Positions 1 through 8,950 of a stretch of 64,000 nt of DNA are shown in pieces. This DNA is from JAGGTJ01 sp964457545. Lineage in GTDB: Bacteria; Desulfobacterota; DSM-4660; Desulfatiglandales; Desulfatiglandaceae. Numbering within the stretch: the first letter of the stretch is position 1; each line of letters opens with the position of its first letter. The stretch is from contig CAYWEN010000010.1 of the NCBI GenBank assembly GCA_964457545.1, positions 62,001 through 126,000 of the forward strand, read 5' to 3'. The notes beneath the pieces are model-generated. The model was not told the DNA's origin and searched no databases. It saw only the letters and a list, made by a program, of their open reading frames with translations. Made by a program: the position numbers and the translations under genes.

Positions 1-442
1 CTTCCATGCTGAGACGTGGAGGATTGCCTTCAATCGTATCAACAAGAACAGGCCCGCATACAGAGACAGGAAGAGAGCCAACAGCCTCTGCAACTGCCCT
101 GTGCGGCTGCCCTTCGGTAATGGAAAGAAGCCTTTTCAGGACATTGTGGGCATATTGGGCCATACCTCTTGAATAAAGGATAATGGAGCATAGTGTGGCG
201 GCCACCTGTTTACACATGAAATAGGAACGGGTCCGGTGGGACAGATCGTATGTAAGCAGCATCTGTTCAAGGGTGTTTACCGTACGGTTGGTGATAATCT
301 CCGGATGTGTTTCAGCAATGGTCTGTATATGAGCTACTGACATATATCTTGCGGTAAAATCACAGTTGTCATCTGTAAGGATATCTTCTGCATCTAAAAG
401 ATCCAGGTTTAAATACTCTTTTGTCAGTTTTACGGAAGTCAT
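1..442 (-). CDS. Hypothetical protein, C-terminus cut by window edge
   Basis: On the minus strand an open frame starts at the ATG at 442-440 and stays open to the left edge, giving 147 codons of N-terminal sequence that begins MTSVKLTKEYLNLDLLDAED. The visible part is soluble, with no signal peptide or membrane segment, and looks mostly helical with many Leu/Ala residues; a HEAT-like helical repeat fold is possible but not shown. I do not recognise the family and find no catalytic motif. There is no strong Shine-Dalgarno sequence before the ATG. The gene lies downstream of the reductase gene on the same strand, but a strong terminator separates them, so it is probably transcribed on its own. 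Confidence 0.6.
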   Translation of the reverse strand, partial: MTSVKLTKEYLNLDLLDAEDILTDDNCDFTARYMSVAHIQTIAETHPEIITNRTVNTLEQMLLTYDLSHRTRSYFMCKQVAATLCSIILYSRGMAQYAHNVLKRLLSITEGQPHRAVAEAVGSLPVSVCGPVLVDTIEGNPPRLSME

Positions 443-508
443 GGTAGGTTGCCGGTTTATGAGTGGAGAAGCCTTATGTTTTTTCAGGATACATAGCTCA
501 CATTATGT

Positions 509-540
509 TAAAAAATGCGGCGTACATGCAGTACGCCGCA
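509..540 (-). terminator. Rho-independent terminator after the reductase/rhodanese gene
   Basis: A perfect 10-bp inverted repeat (516-525 and 531-540, loop of 5) is followed on the minus strand by a run of six T. It lies about 80 bp past the stop codon of the minus-strand reductase gene and is in the right orientation for it. Confidence 0.85.
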
Positions 541-621
541 ACGGGAATAAAACACCCCTTTTGATCCGGTTCCTGCAAAAGCATCAGTCCTGTTCAGGGT
601 CTGGAATTACGATATAAAGGC

Positions 622-2319
622 TTAGCGTCCAGATTCCTTTTCAAATGGCCAGGCCAGGATGCCCCCATCCATAAATCTTACATCCTTGAAGCCGTTGGCA
701 TCAAGGATGCGCTGGGCCTCATATCCTCTCAGACTGATCTTGCAAAAGGTTATAATTTCCCTGTTTTTTGGAAGGGATTCAAGCTCTCCCCGGAGTTTTC
801 CGAGAGGAATTAGTTTGACATTTGGATATGGTATTCTTGTCTCTTCATATTCCTGTGGCGTGCGCACGTCCAAAAACAAAAAGTCTTCATTGTTATCAAT
901 CTTTTTCTTGACTGACAGGGGAGATATGCCTCGTGCAAGGCCCTTTAATTTGTTGTCCATTACATGGGCGGCAGTAATAATATTGTCCAAGGCAGGGCTG
1001 AAGGGGGGTGCATATGCCAGATCAAGATTAAAGACATCTTCTGCTGTTGCCCCGAAACTCATTGCCGTAACAACCACGTCCACACGTTTGGCGACGTCTC
1101 CCATACCAAGGATTTGTGTGCCTATAATCTTGGCTGTCCGTTTGTCTGCCACCAGTTTGATAATTATGGGAGCACTTCCGGGATAAAAATGAGGTTTGTC
1201 AGGGGCAGGGGTTATAACGGTTTCAACATCATATCCCTGGTTGATGGCATCTGTTTCTGATAATCCTGTACGGCCGATTTTATATCCGAAGACCTGGCAT
1301 ATACCTGTTCCGAGTACTCCGGGGAACGGTGTGTTCAGGCCTGTAATATGGTCCGCAATGGTCCTGCCATGTTTGTTCGCAGTTGAGCCCATTGGCGAAA
1401 AAAATTTGACCCCTGTAAGACGATGAACATTTTCTGCACAGTCGCCGCCGGCATAAATATCAGGGTCACTTGTCTGCATGTATTCATTAACTTCAATTGC
1501 TCCTGTTGTTCCGATCTTGAGGTTTGCTTCTTTTGCCAGATCCGTTGATGGTCTTACTCCAATGGACATAAGCACCATATCAGCGTCGAGTTCATTGTTG
1601 CCGGTTATAACCTTTTTGACGTTACCGGAGCTGTCCCCTTCAAATTTGACTACTGTTTCGGATGTCAGCAGATTAACGCCCTTGCTTTTTAAAAAGGCGC
1701 TTACAAGATATCCCATTTCAGGATCGAGAAGGGCAGGCAGAGGCCATCCTTGCATCTCCACGACACTTACATCTATATCATGTTTTTTAAATGCCTCAAT
1801 CATCTCGATCCCGATCAGGCCTGCACCTACTATGACTACCTTTTTAATGCCACTGTTTGCTGTTTTTTCCTTTATTGCCAGCCCGTCCTCTATTGTGCTC
1901 AACTTGAAGATATTGTTCAGATCTGCCCCTTCAATGGGAGGGATAAAAGGATAGCTTCCTGTCGCGAGAACCAGTTTGTCATATTTGAATTCCTGCTGTG
2001 CACCGGTTTCCGTATTTGTGGCCAGAACGGTCTTGTTTGTTCTGTCAATCTTTTCTGCCTTTGTCTTTGTGTATACATTGACCCCCTTGACATTTTTAAA
2101 AAAATTGATATCCCTGATAACCCCGACCGGTGTTTTTGTTAATTCTTTGTAATCTTCAAAGAGATCTTCAATAAAAAAAGGAAGGCCACAGGCAGCGTAG
2201 GAAAGGATTTCTCCCTGTTCTATAATGGTAACATCTGCCTTGGGATCACGTCTTTTTATACGTGAAGCTGTTTTTGCTCCAGCTGCGACTCCGCCAATAA
2301 TCAGAACCTTGCAAGACAT
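622..2319 (-). CDS. FAD-dependent CoA-disulfide/persulfide reductase with C-terminal rhodanese domain
   Basis: 565 residues. The N-terminal two-thirds is a FAD/NAD(P) disulfide oxidoreductase: the start GGVAAGAKTASRIKRRDP is the FAD-binding signature of the CoA-disulfide reductase group and Cys44 in YAACGLPFF is the single redox cysteine expected for that group. A second nucleotide-binding Gly-rich motif (VVIVGAGLIGIE) follows. The C-terminal about 100 residues form a rhodanese domain (FLDVRTPQEYEE) with an intact active-site loop CKISLR, Cys526. This architecture is that of NAD(P)H persulfide/polysulfide reductases (Npsr, CoADR-Rhd), which reduce CoA- or protein-bound persulfides in the cytoplasm; assignment of the sulfur substrate is inference. 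An upstream in-frame ATG at 2340 exists, but AAAGGAGG lies between it and the ATG at 2319, so 2319 is chosen. Confidence 0.9.
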   Translation of the reverse strand: MSCKVLIIGGVAAGAKTASRIKRRDPKADVTIIEQGEILSYAACGLPFFIEDLFEDYKELTKTPVGVIRDINFFKNVKGVNVYTKTKAEKIDRTNKTVLATNTETGAQQEFKYDKLVLATGSYPFIPPIEGADLNNIFKLSTIEDGLAIKEKTANSGIKKVVIVGAGLIGIEMIEAFKKHDIDVSVVEMQGWPLPALLDPEMGYLVSAFLKSKGVNLLTSETVVKFEGDSSGNVKKVITGNNELDADMVLMSIGVRPSTDLAKEANLKIGTTGAIEVNEYMQTSDPDIYAGGDCAENVHRLTGVKFFSPMGSTANKHGRTIADHITGLNTPFPGVLGTGICQVFGYKIGRTGLSETDAINQGYDVETVITPAPDKPHFYPGSAPIIIKLVADKRTAKIIGTQILGMGDVAKRVDVVVTAMSFGATAEDVFNLDLAYAPPFSPALDNIITAAHVMDNKLKGLARGISPLSVKKKIDNNEDFLFLDVRTPQEYEETRIPYPNVKLIPLGKLRGELESLPKNREIITFCKISLRGYEAQRILDANGFKDVRFMDGGILAWPFEKESGR

Positions 2320-2637
2320 AATAAAACCTCCTTTTTGCATGTTAATGTCAGATATGATTTATAGAGTGAAAATTTTTAGCAGAAAACCTGTGGACAGAAA
2401 CAGAACTAATATCAGCTTGAAGTTTAAAAAAGTCAAGTCATGTGGACTTTTTTTCTCCCATGGGAAACAGAGGGAGCCTTGTATTTTTTGTTAATTTGTA
2501 ATAAACAGACAAATATATTATCGTTTTTGTCCTGGAGAATGTCCAGCAGTGTTGCAAAATACTGATTGCATCATATTGCGGTTGTCTTGGATAAAAAGGT
2601 GCTTCAGAGGTGTTCTGAGAATTTTTTGGAGTATGAA
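2320..2637. other. Divergent intergenic region between reductase and threonine synthase genes
   Basis: About 318 bp between two divergent starts; it must hold both promoters. It is AT-rich. I see no clear -35/-10 pair, hairpin or RNA gene that I could defend. Overlapping short open frames on both strands lack ribosome-binding sites. Confidence 0.5.
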
Positions 2638-4143
2638 ATGAAAAAAAACGAGTTTCCTGAAGATATACAGCCCTGTCTGCTGCCCGAACCCGAACCACAT
2701 GACAAGATGTTATATTACTGTCTTGGGTGTCACAGGGAGTTTGATATATTAAACCTGCTTTATACATGCCCTGAATGTGGAGGAATACTGTTGCTGAGAG
2801 ACAAGGATGCCGAACGTCTTAACAAAGTTGGAGGAAAGTTCTGGCAAAGGCTCTTTGACTACAGAAAGATGCTGAACCATCAAGCGCTTAAAGGGGTGTT
2901 TCTCTTTTACGAGTTTATTGCTCCTGTTATTCCCTTGAGGGATATTATATATCTTGGAGAGGGGCATACGCCCTTGGTAAAGGCGAACAAATGTTTAAGA
3001 GATTATGTTGGGGCAGATTTCTACTTTAAGCATGACGGTCTTAATCCAAGTGCATCCTTTAAAGACAGGGGTATGGCTTGTGCCTTGAGTTTTGTTAATT
3101 ATCTTGCCAGACAGAAGGGTATGCAGGACATTATTGCAATATGTGCATCAACAGGGGATACTTCTGCGTCGGCAGCCCTGTATGCATCTTATATGGGGGA
3201 TAAAATAAAATCAGCTGTTATTTTGCCGGCAGGCAAGGTGACTCCGCAACAGTTGGCACAGCCTCTTGGTAGTGGTGCCAAGGTTATTGAAATACCGGGT
3301 GTGTTTGATGATTGTATGAAAGTGGTTGAGGCCCTGTCCTGTAAATATAATGTTGTTTTGCTGAATTCCAAAAACAGCTGGCGGATTCTTGGACAGGAAT
3401 CATTTGCATATGAAATTGCACAGGGCCTGGATTATGATGTGGAAGGCAAGGCTGTTTTTGTGCCAATAGGCAATGCCGGCAATATAAGTGCGGTTTTGAG
3501 CGGGTTTTTGAAGTTTTTCCATGCAGGAGTGATCAACAGTCTTCCAAAAATTATTGGTGTTCAGTCTGAACATGCAGACCCTGTATTTCAGTATTATCGC
3601 GAAACAGATCCTGATAAAAGAAAATTTGTCCCTGTTGCTGTAAAATCAAGTGTTGCCCAGGCGGCCATGATAGGCAACCCTGTTTCCATGCCAAGGGTGA
3701 TTGAGCTGGTGAATGAATATAACCTGTCTGCCGGAGAGCAGAAGGTGTTTGTGGTTCAGGTTACTGAGCAGGAAATTATGGATGCCATGATAGTGGCAAA
3801 CAGAAACGGAAACATAGCATGCACGCAGGGAGGGGAATCACTGGCAGGTCTGATACGGGCCATGGAGGAAAGAACAGTTATGCCTGATGAGGTAAGCATA
3901 CTGGATTCTACTGCTCATATATTAAAATTTGCCATGTTCCAGAATATGTATTTTAACGATAAGTTTACATCGGAATACAATGTCACCCCCAAAAAAGAAT
4001 TTTCAAATGTGCCTGTACAGATAAGCCCTGAAGGCGAATGTCCCCTTCCGGGAAAACCCCTTGAAAATGATGCATTGAACAGGTTTGTTGACAGAGTGGC
4101 GGAAGAGGTGGCACGGAAATTACAGTTAAAGAAAACAACATAG
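2638..4143 (+). CDS. thrC: Threonine synthase
   Basis: 501 residues. Converts O-phospho-homoserine to threonine with PLP. An N-terminal zinc ribbon is visible (Cys28, Cys31, Cys44, Cys47). The PLP lysine is Lys142 in the fold-type II motif SASFKDRGM, and the phosphate-binding serine/threonine loop follows (CASTGDTSASAALYA). Residues about 285-290 (PIGNAGN) form another conserved cofactor loop. It is longer than the roughly 350-430 residues of many threonine synthases because of the ribbon and a C-terminal tail. The frame is open from 2566, but GGAG lies 7 bases before the ATG at 2638 and the 24 extra residues look non-conserved, so 2638 is preferred. Monocistronic, divergent from the reductase gene. 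Confidence 0.9.
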   Translation: MKKNEFPEDIQPCLLPEPEPHDKMLYYCLGCHREFDILNLLYTCPECGGILLLRDKDAERLNKVGGKFWQRLFDYRKMLNHQALKGVFLFYEFIAPVIPLRDIIYLGEGHTPLVKANKCLRDYVGADFYFKHDGLNPSASFKDRGMACALSFVNYLARQKGMQDIIAICASTGDTSASAALYASYMGDKIKSAVILPAGKVTPQQLAQPLGSGAKVIEIPGVFDDCMKVVEALSCKYNVVLLNSKNSWRILGQESFAYEIAQGLDYDVEGKAVFVPIGNAGNISAVLSGFLKFFHAGVINSLPKIIGVQSEHADPVFQYYRETDPDKRKFVPVAVKSSVAQAAMIGNPVSMPRVIELVNEYNLSAGEQKVFVVQVTEQEIMDAMIVANRNGNIACTQGGESLAGLIRAMEERTVMPDEVSILDSTAHILKFAMFQNMYFNDKFTSEYNVTPKKEFSNVPVQISPEGECPLPGKPLENDALNRFVDRVAEEVARKLQLKKTT

Positions 4144-4149
4144 CTGTTT

Positions 4150-4175
4150 CAGGGAGTTGGTACAACTTCCCTCTG
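4150..4175 (+). terminator. Probable terminator after thrC
   Basis: An inverted repeat (4150-4158 with 4164-4172, one bulged T, loop of 5) follows the thrC stop codon by a few bases and precedes a T-rich stretch. The T-tract is interrupted, so efficiency is uncertain. Confidence 0.5.
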
Positions 4176-4221
4176 TTTATTGTCTGTGTTGGTTATGTTG
4201 TTTTATACCATGCATTATGGG

Positions 4222-4608
4222 TTATTTGTCATCATCATTGTTTTCAATATTATTTCTTGTCTCAAGTGCCATGGCAATCCTGTTTTTCAGTTCGGTAAGA
4301 TCAAAAGACTTGATTACATAGAAATCAGCAGCAATGGATTTCATGTCTTCTTTGAATGTGTCATATGCGGTGCATAGTACCACAGGAAGATTGTAATACT
4401 TGTTCCTTATCTCCTGCAATACGTCTAGTCCGCTTTCTTCCGCCATCTTTATGTCCAGTATGACCAGATCAGGTTTTTCCTTTTCAATTCTCTCAAGTAT
4501 CTTAAATCCGTTTTCTGCTGTTGCTACTTCGTACCCGGCCTCCATCAGTTCTTCAGAGTATAACTGACGGATGTGTTCTTCGTCATCTACTATTAGTATC
4601 TTTGCCAT
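4222..4608 (-). CDS. Single-domain response regulator (CheY-like receiver)
   Basis: 128 residues, one receiver domain and no output domain. The acidic pocket Asp8/Asp9 (LIVDDEEH), phospho-acceptor Asp52 (VILDIKM), Thr80 (LCTAYD) and Lys100 (VIKSF) are all present, so it should accept phosphate. It starts 15 bp after the hisF stop codon on the same strand and is likely co-transcribed with hisH-hisF; GGAGAAAG precedes the ATG. No histidine kinase is near. The unusual partner genes give no hint to its target; it may relay phosphate to proteins encoded elsewhere. The last residues are an acidic, Asn/Asp-rich tail. Confidence 0.9.
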   Translation of the reverse strand: MAKILIVDDEEHIRQLYSEELMEAGYEVATAENGFKILERIEKEKPDLVILDIKMAEESGLDVLQEIRNKYYNLPVVLCTAYDTFKEDMKSIAADFYVIKSFDLTELKNRIAMALETRNNIENNDDDK

Positions 4609-4623
4609 ATATACTTTCTCCTT

Positions 4624-5403
4624 TTACCACATCATCCTCACTTTTATTCCATTTTTGTGCAAATAGGATTTTATTTCAGAAATGGTGTAATTGCCATAGT
4701 GAGTCATAGACGCAATAAGGGCGGCATCGGCCATGCCACTGGTAAGGACCTCTTTAAGATGTTCCGGTGTACCGGCTCCGCCAGAGGCTATTACAGGAAT
4801 GGTTACGTTTGAGGATATCATTCGGGTCAGGTCAAGTTCGTAACCCTGTTTTGTTCCGTCTGCATCTATGGAGTTAAGGCATATCTCTCCTGCTCCCAAT
4901 GATTCCACCTGCTTTGCCCAATTAAGTGCATCTATACCGGTAAAGGTTCTTCCTCCGTTAATAACCATCTCATATCCGGTTGGAATCTTTTCTGACCTGC
5001 TAACCCTTTTAACATCCATACCAACAACAATACATTGTTTCCCAAAGGATTCTGCTCCCTCAGAAATAATGTCAGGGTTTTGGATTGCCGCCGAGTTAAC
5101 ACTTACCTTTTCTGCACCCGCCAACAGCACATTGCGCATATCTTCAACTGTTCTGATACCACCGCCAACGGAAAAGGGGATAAAGATGGTTTCTGCAACG
5201 TGGCGTACGGTATCTATCATTATATCCCTGCTTTCATTTGACGCTGTAATATCATAAAAAACAATCTCATCTGCGCCCTCATCATAATAACGTGCCGCAG
5301 TTTCTACCGGATCACCAATATCTACATTATTCCTGAATTTAATTCCTTTGGTAAGCCTTCCTGCCCTGACATCAAGACATGGAATGATCCTTTTGCTAAG
5401 CAT
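4624..5403 (-). CDS. hisF: Imidazole glycerol phosphate synthase, cyclase subunit
   Basis: 259 residues, a (beta/alpha)8 barrel. It uses ammonia from HisH to convert PRFAR to imidazole glycerol phosphate and AICAR in histidine synthesis. The two catalytic aspartates are present, one near the N-terminus in IIPCLDV and one in NSIDADGTKQGY, and both phosphate loops (VGGGIRT and IASGGAGT) are intact. The segment after the first Asp reads RAGRLTKGIKF, a mild variant of the usual form. The start at 5403 lies 2 bases after the hisH stop codon; an in-frame ATG at 5424 inside hisH gives an atypical N-terminus. Only hisF and hisH of the pathway are here, so use in another nucleotide-sugar pathway cannot be excluded, though the sequence looks canonical. 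Confidence 0.9.
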   Translation of the reverse strand: MLSKRIIPCLDVRAGRLTKGIKFRNNVDIGDPVETAARYYDEGADEIVFYDITASNESRDIMIDTVRHVAETIFIPFSVGGGIRTVEDMRNVLLAGAEKVSVNSAAIQNPDIISEGAESFGKQCIVVGMDVKRVSRSEKIPTGYEMVINGGRTFTGIDALNWAKQVESLGAGEICLNSIDADGTKQGYELDLTRMISSNVTIPVIASGGAGTPEHLKEVLTSGMADAALIASMTHYGNYTISEIKSYLHKNGIKVRMMW

Positions 5404-5405
5404 TG

Positions 5406-6038
5406 TTAAGGTTGCCCTTTCCATTGAGAAAAGTTGTTCAGTATTCTTAATCCAGGTCTGCCGCTTTTTTCAGGATGAAACTGGACTGCGAACAGGTTGG
5501 ATTTTGCAAGAACAGAAACAAACTGTATGCCATAATCTGTTTCACCTATAATGCATTCTGGATCAGATGGAGATGGATAATATCCGTGAACAAAATAAAA
5601 CTCGCTACCTGTATCAACTCCTTCAAAAAGGGGATGGTTACGTTTTAATGTTACACTGTTCCACCCCATATGAGGAATCTTCAGTCTCTTTCCATAAGAA
5701 TCAACAAGATTGTCAGGAAATTCTGTTACCTTTCCTTTTATCAGGCCAAGACATTGACAGTCATTTTCATCACTGTGTTCCATGATTATCTGTGTTCCAA
5801 GACAGATACCAAGTATGGGAACCCCGTCTTCAAAGGCCTCTTTGATGGCCATATCCAGTCCTTGTGCCTTTAGATTGGCCATTGCTTTTCCACATGCACC
5901 TACCCCTGGAAATATAATTCTTTCTGCCTTAATGACCTGTTCAGGATCACTGGTGATTTTGGATCCTATTCCCAGACTGCCAAGGGCCCTTTGAACACTT
6001 GTCAAATTTCCGGCATTGTAGTCTATGATTACTATCAC
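5406..6038 (-). CDS. hisH: Imidazole glycerol phosphate synthase, glutaminase subunit
   Basis: 210 residues, class I glutamine amidotransferase. The catalytic triad is Cys79 (GICLGTQ), His188 and Glu190 (VQFHPEKSG). The oxyanion loop PGVGA is present near residue 44. HisH makes ammonia that is channelled to HisF; the two genes are adjacent with a 2-base gap, as expected for an obligate complex. The cysteine loop has Thr where Met is common (GICLGTQ in place of GICLGMQ), which should not affect catalysis. The start at 6038 begins with the conserved MIVIIDYNAGN. Confidence 0.92.
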   Translation of the reverse strand: MIVIIDYNAGNLTSVQRALGSLGIGSKITSDPEQVIKAERIIFPGVGACGKAMANLKAQGLDMAIKEAFEDGVPILGICLGTQIIMEHSDENDCQCLGLIKGKVTEFPDNLVDSYGKRLKIPHMGWNSVTLKRNHPLFEGVDTGSEFYFVHGYYPSPSDPECIIGETDYGIQFVSVLAKSNLFAVQFHPEKSGRPGLRILNNFSQWKGQP

Positions 6039-6083
6039 TAATTATTTGTCCATAGGTTTGTAATGTTTGCAATAAAATATACA

Positions 6084-6122
6084 GGAGATGGTTGCAGTAT
6101 ATATGTTGTTTCAACCATCTCC
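6084..6122 (-). terminator. Hairpin terminator after the cold-shock gene
   Basis: A perfect 11-bp inverted repeat (6084-6094 and 6112-6122, loop of 17) lies just downstream of the minus-strand cold-shock stop codon. The minus-strand flank is only moderately T-rich; the plus-strand flank has a T7 run, so it could work in both directions. Confidence 0.65.
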
Positions 6123-6143
6123 ATTGGTTTTTTTGCTGGATTT

Positions 6144-6356
6144 TTAGTCTACAGGTGTAACATCTTGTGCCTGAAGGCCTTTTTGACCTTCTCCCACGGT
6201 AAATTCAACCCGTTGCCCCTCTTCTAATGAACGAAATCCGGAACCGGAAATACTGCTGTAATGCACAAAGACATCATCGCCCTCATCCCGTGTTATAAAA
6301 CCGTAACCTTTGCTGTTGTTAAACCATTTGACCGTTCCGGTCTCACGCTCTGACAT
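6144..6356 (-). CDS. csp: Cold-shock domain protein (CspA family)
   Basis: 70 residues, a single cold-shock domain. RNP1 (KGYGFI, residues 16-21) and RNP2 (VFVHY, residues 29-33) are intact; these bind single-stranded RNA/DNA. Such proteins act as RNA chaperones in the cytoplasm. AAGGAGGAG precedes the ATG. The gene has a very long upstream region (about 480 bp) packed with inverted repeats; if transcribed this would be a structured 5' leader, the type of control known for E. coli cspA. That regulatory role is inference; the protein may also be constitutive, as some family members are. Confidence 0.95.
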   Translation of the reverse strand: MSERETGTVKWFNNSKGYGFITRDEGDDVFVHYSSISGSGFRSLEEGQRVEFTVGEGQKGLQAQDVTPVD

Positions 6357-6835
6357 AACTACTCCTCCTTAACTGTTATATGCAAACCAGCAGAAGTCCT
6401 TAACAATGATAGATCATTTCAAAACATCCTTTTTGTCTGATTCCCGGATCAGACTCGGATTTTAATTCTCAAAGGCAACTTGTTGCCAGAATTAAAATGC
6501 TTCCTTCCTGGTTTCAAACAAAACCAGACATTTCTCAAAGAAATCTTTGTCTGAAAAGATTTTTTTGCAGGTTCAGTGTCGATCTTGCGACATGAACATA
6601 ATATGAAAAAAATTCAGATTCATGTTAATTCCTTCTGCTATTAAACAACGGAGTAAAAAACCGTTTCTACTCCGCAAAAACACTGTGTTATGGTCCTTTC
6701 GGAGACAGGGGATACAAAACCTGTCATAAAGGATTCCTTGAGATCCTGTTGAATATCTGTTTTCATGTTTGGAAAATGGGTTTTTTTGATCCGGCCATAC
6801 CGGAGCACAATTTCAGGATATTGTCTTTAAAAAAA
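6357..6835 (-). promoter_or_regulatory. Hairpin-dense leader region upstream of the cold-shock gene
   Basis: 479 bp without a gene. It contains at least eight inverted repeats: 6435-6454 (7-bp arms), 6459-6498 (11-bp outer arms plus a 6-bp inner stem), 6508-6527 (7 bp), 6541-6562 (8 bp), 6578-6591 (4 bp), 6590-6625 (7 bp), 6649-6674 (7 bp) and 6704-6725 (6 bp). The repeat 6525-6530/6548-6553 would compete with 6541-6562, so alternative folds are possible. Likely holds the cold-shock promoter and a structured 5' leader. No open frame with a ribosome-binding site was seen. Confidence 0.5.
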
Positions 6836-7738
6836 TCAGGATGCAATTTTTCCCAGAATAACAGTCTTGCCCTGCAAAAAGGATATTATCGTCTTTTCAT
6901 GCGGCCTGTCCTTTTCTATTAAGGGCAGGAGTTGTTTTTTTAAGACAAGGGCATTTGTCTCTGTCTCTGTTTCAGGGTCTCTGTCTGTTTTGAGGGATGT
7001 AATCATGGTTTCTTCATTGTCTTTGAACAATCCCTTGATGTATTGAAATATATCCGGATCAAAGGTAAGCAATGGTTCATTTTCCGGAACCATGTTTCTG
7101 AAAAGACATATCCATGCTTCAAGAACCGGTTTTATCAAGTGGTCCGGGATTGATGGCCAGGTTGTAGATACAGGAAAATCGTCAAAAATGGTAACTGATG
7201 ACCTGACATCATCTTCAAGTGCATCTGCAATAGGAGATTTTTGTGCTTTGATCCTGTTAAGCATTTGATCTGTCTCACGAACAGTTTGTTCATTCTCCAT
7301 AGCAAGATGCAGTATAACATGACTCTTAAGTGCAGAGGTGTCTTCCATGTCCTGGCCTTCACCTCGTTCCATACGAAGTATTGTTTGTCTGATCTGTCGT
7401 ATTGTCTCCTTGTCTTGCCCGGTTTCATGCCTTGCAGCGAGAAATTTGGTGAATCCCTTGTCCGTATGTTGTCTGATCCATAGTCTGTACTCATTTAAAA
7501 GCCGTTCAAAATCTTCTGGTGGTTTATAATCGGGCCTGTGAATATAAACATGAGATTTGTAGTGAGTGTCTGACAGAAAGGGAGGTGTGTCTATGTACCA
7601 CGGAAGACAGATGGAAACCGGATCAAAGGATGCAAGAACCCTGTCCAGCAGGGATTGTTCAATGCAGCCATGGGGAAATATTGTTGCTGATGATTTATCC
7701 AATGTTGACTGTTGGCCTCTTGTTGTTGATAAAATCAA
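6836..7738 (-). CDS. Conserved-looking hypothetical protein
   Basis: 300 residues, soluble, acidic. The N-terminal part reads like a short globular domain (FPHGCIEQSLLDRVLASFDP) followed by an Arg/Glu-rich helical region; no catalytic motif, membrane segment or signal peptide is visible. I do not recognise the family. The first available start is a TTG at 7738, just after an in-frame stop, with only a weak ribosome-binding site, so the true start is uncertain and could lie further in. Codon use and open length argue that it is a real gene. It lies upstream of the cold-shock gene on the same strand but is separated from it by the long hairpin region. Confidence 0.6.
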   Translation of the reverse strand: MILSTTRGQQSTLDKSSATIFPHGCIEQSLLDRVLASFDPVSICLPWYIDTPPFLSDTHYKSHVYIHRPDYKPPEDFERLLNEYRLWIRQHTDKGFTKFLAARHETGQDKETIRQIRQTILRMERGEGQDMEDTSALKSHVILHLAMENEQTVRETDQMLNRIKAQKSPIADALEDDVRSSVTIFDDFPVSTTWPSIPDHLIKPVLEAWICLFRNMVPENEPLLTFDPDIFQYIKGLFKDNEETMITSLKTDRDPETETETNALVLKKQLLPLIEKDRPHEKTIISFLQGKTVILGKIAS

Positions 7739-8200
7739 GGTATATCAAGCGCTTTACCTTCCCTGGAGTCTGACAGGGACGGGGCATTCTTCAAAGGCTC
7801 TGCATGGTACAAGCTTGACGATTCCGGTGTTTGGGTATAAATTCAGACACATGATTTGCCAGAATAGCCTTAAGTACCAGCTTGAATTGTAAAAGTCAAT
7901 TGATGTCTGTTTTTTTATTCATAATATGTGTCTGGTATATAACAGAAAGTATAGAGGGAAACAATCTGATTTTTTTGTTCAAGCTGTAGTCATGAAGATC
8001 ACAGGTTTGTTATGTAAATACAGTCTGTTTCTGGTTATAGATCTCTGTATGTTTATATGAAAGTTTTTCATGCATACGGGTCTGATCGCAAGGGACAATG
8101 GCTTTATTGTTCGTTGCGGCTGGCAAAACAAATTCAACAATGCTGAACAGGAACAAACCAAATCCTTGTTTATGGTTTCATATAACAGAGGAACAATCCA
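7739..8200. other. Intergenic region between hypothetical gene and plsC
   Basis: About 460 bp between divergent genes. Short open frames on both strands exist but overlap the neighbouring genes antisense and lack ribosome-binding sites. It should contain the plsC promoter; no RNA gene or strong hairpin is apparent. Confidence 0.45.
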
Positions 8201-8938
8201 ATGATAAATAAAGTTATTGGCATATCCTATGTGTGTTTTATTGCTGTAACATCTGTTTTTATGTTCATTATAGCCCTGTTCATACGAATTTTCACGGGTT
8301 TTTTTGATAAAAAACTTGTTATTCTTCATCTTTTTACATCATTGTGGGCATCTTTATATATATGGTGTATGCCAGCGTGGTCTCTTAAGGTGTATGGAAG
8401 AGAAAAAATGGACAGAAAAAAGACATACATCATTGTAGCCAACCATCAATCCCAATTGGATATACTTGTAGCGTTCAGTCTGTTTTTTCCTTTTAAATGG
8501 GTATCCAAATCAGAGGTGTTCAAGTTGCCGTTTATTGGATGGAATATGAGGTTAAACAGATACATTGCCTTGAAACGTGGAGAGAAAAACAGTATCAGAC
8601 GTATGATGAAGGATTGTACAGAGGCACTTCAGCAGGGTTGTTCGATCTTTATTTTTCCGGAAGGAACAAGATCAAAAACAGAAACACTGAGAAGGTTCAA
8701 ACCCGGTGCCTTTATCATGGCAAAAAAAATGAAAGTCCCAATACTGCCCATAGTCATACAGGGTACCAGAGAGGCCCTGCCAAAACATACAATTTCTTTT
8801 ACAGGCAGACATAAAATAAATCTGAAAGTCCTTGATGAGATTCCTTATGAAAAGATTGAACATATGAGTCTTGAAGATATTGCGGAAATGGTAAGGAACA
8901 TCATAGAGAGCGAGATCAAGTCCAATCCTGCAGATTAA
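8201..8938 (+). CDS. plsC: 1-acyl-sn-glycerol-3-phosphate acyltransferase
   Basis: 245 residues. Adds the second acyl chain to lysophosphatidic acid at the inner membrane to make phosphatidic acid. The catalytic NHxxxxD motif is NHQSQLD at residues 81-87 and the glycerophosphate-binding FPEGTRS motif is at 152-158. Two hydrophobic stretches near the N-terminus (about 8-32 and 43-62) are likely membrane anchors. GAGGA precedes the ATG at 8201. It is followed by a strong bidirectional terminator and is convergent with the OmpA gene, so it is monocistronic. Confidence 0.92.
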   Translation: MINKVIGISYVCFIAVTSVFMFIIALFIRIFTGFFDKKLVILHLFTSLWASLYIWCMPAWSLKVYGREKMDRKKTYIIVANHQSQLDILVAFSLFFPFKWVSKSEVFKLPFIGWNMRLNRYIALKRGEKNSIRRMMKDCTEALQQGCSIFIFPEGTRSKTETLRRFKPGAFIMAKKMKVPILPIVIQGTREALPKHTISFTGRHKINLKVLDEIPYEKIEHMSLEDIAEMVRNIIESEIKSNPAD

Positions 8939-8950
8939 ATGTTTACAGAT

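Noticed and set aside
6541..6566. AT-rich hairpin followed by T-run on the plus strand
   Set aside because: No plus-strand gene ends upstream, so it is not called a terminator; it is listed only as part of the leader.
7979..8329. A 116-codon minus-strand open frame
   Set aside because: It is antisense to the start of plsC, has no ribosome-binding site and no recognisable motif.
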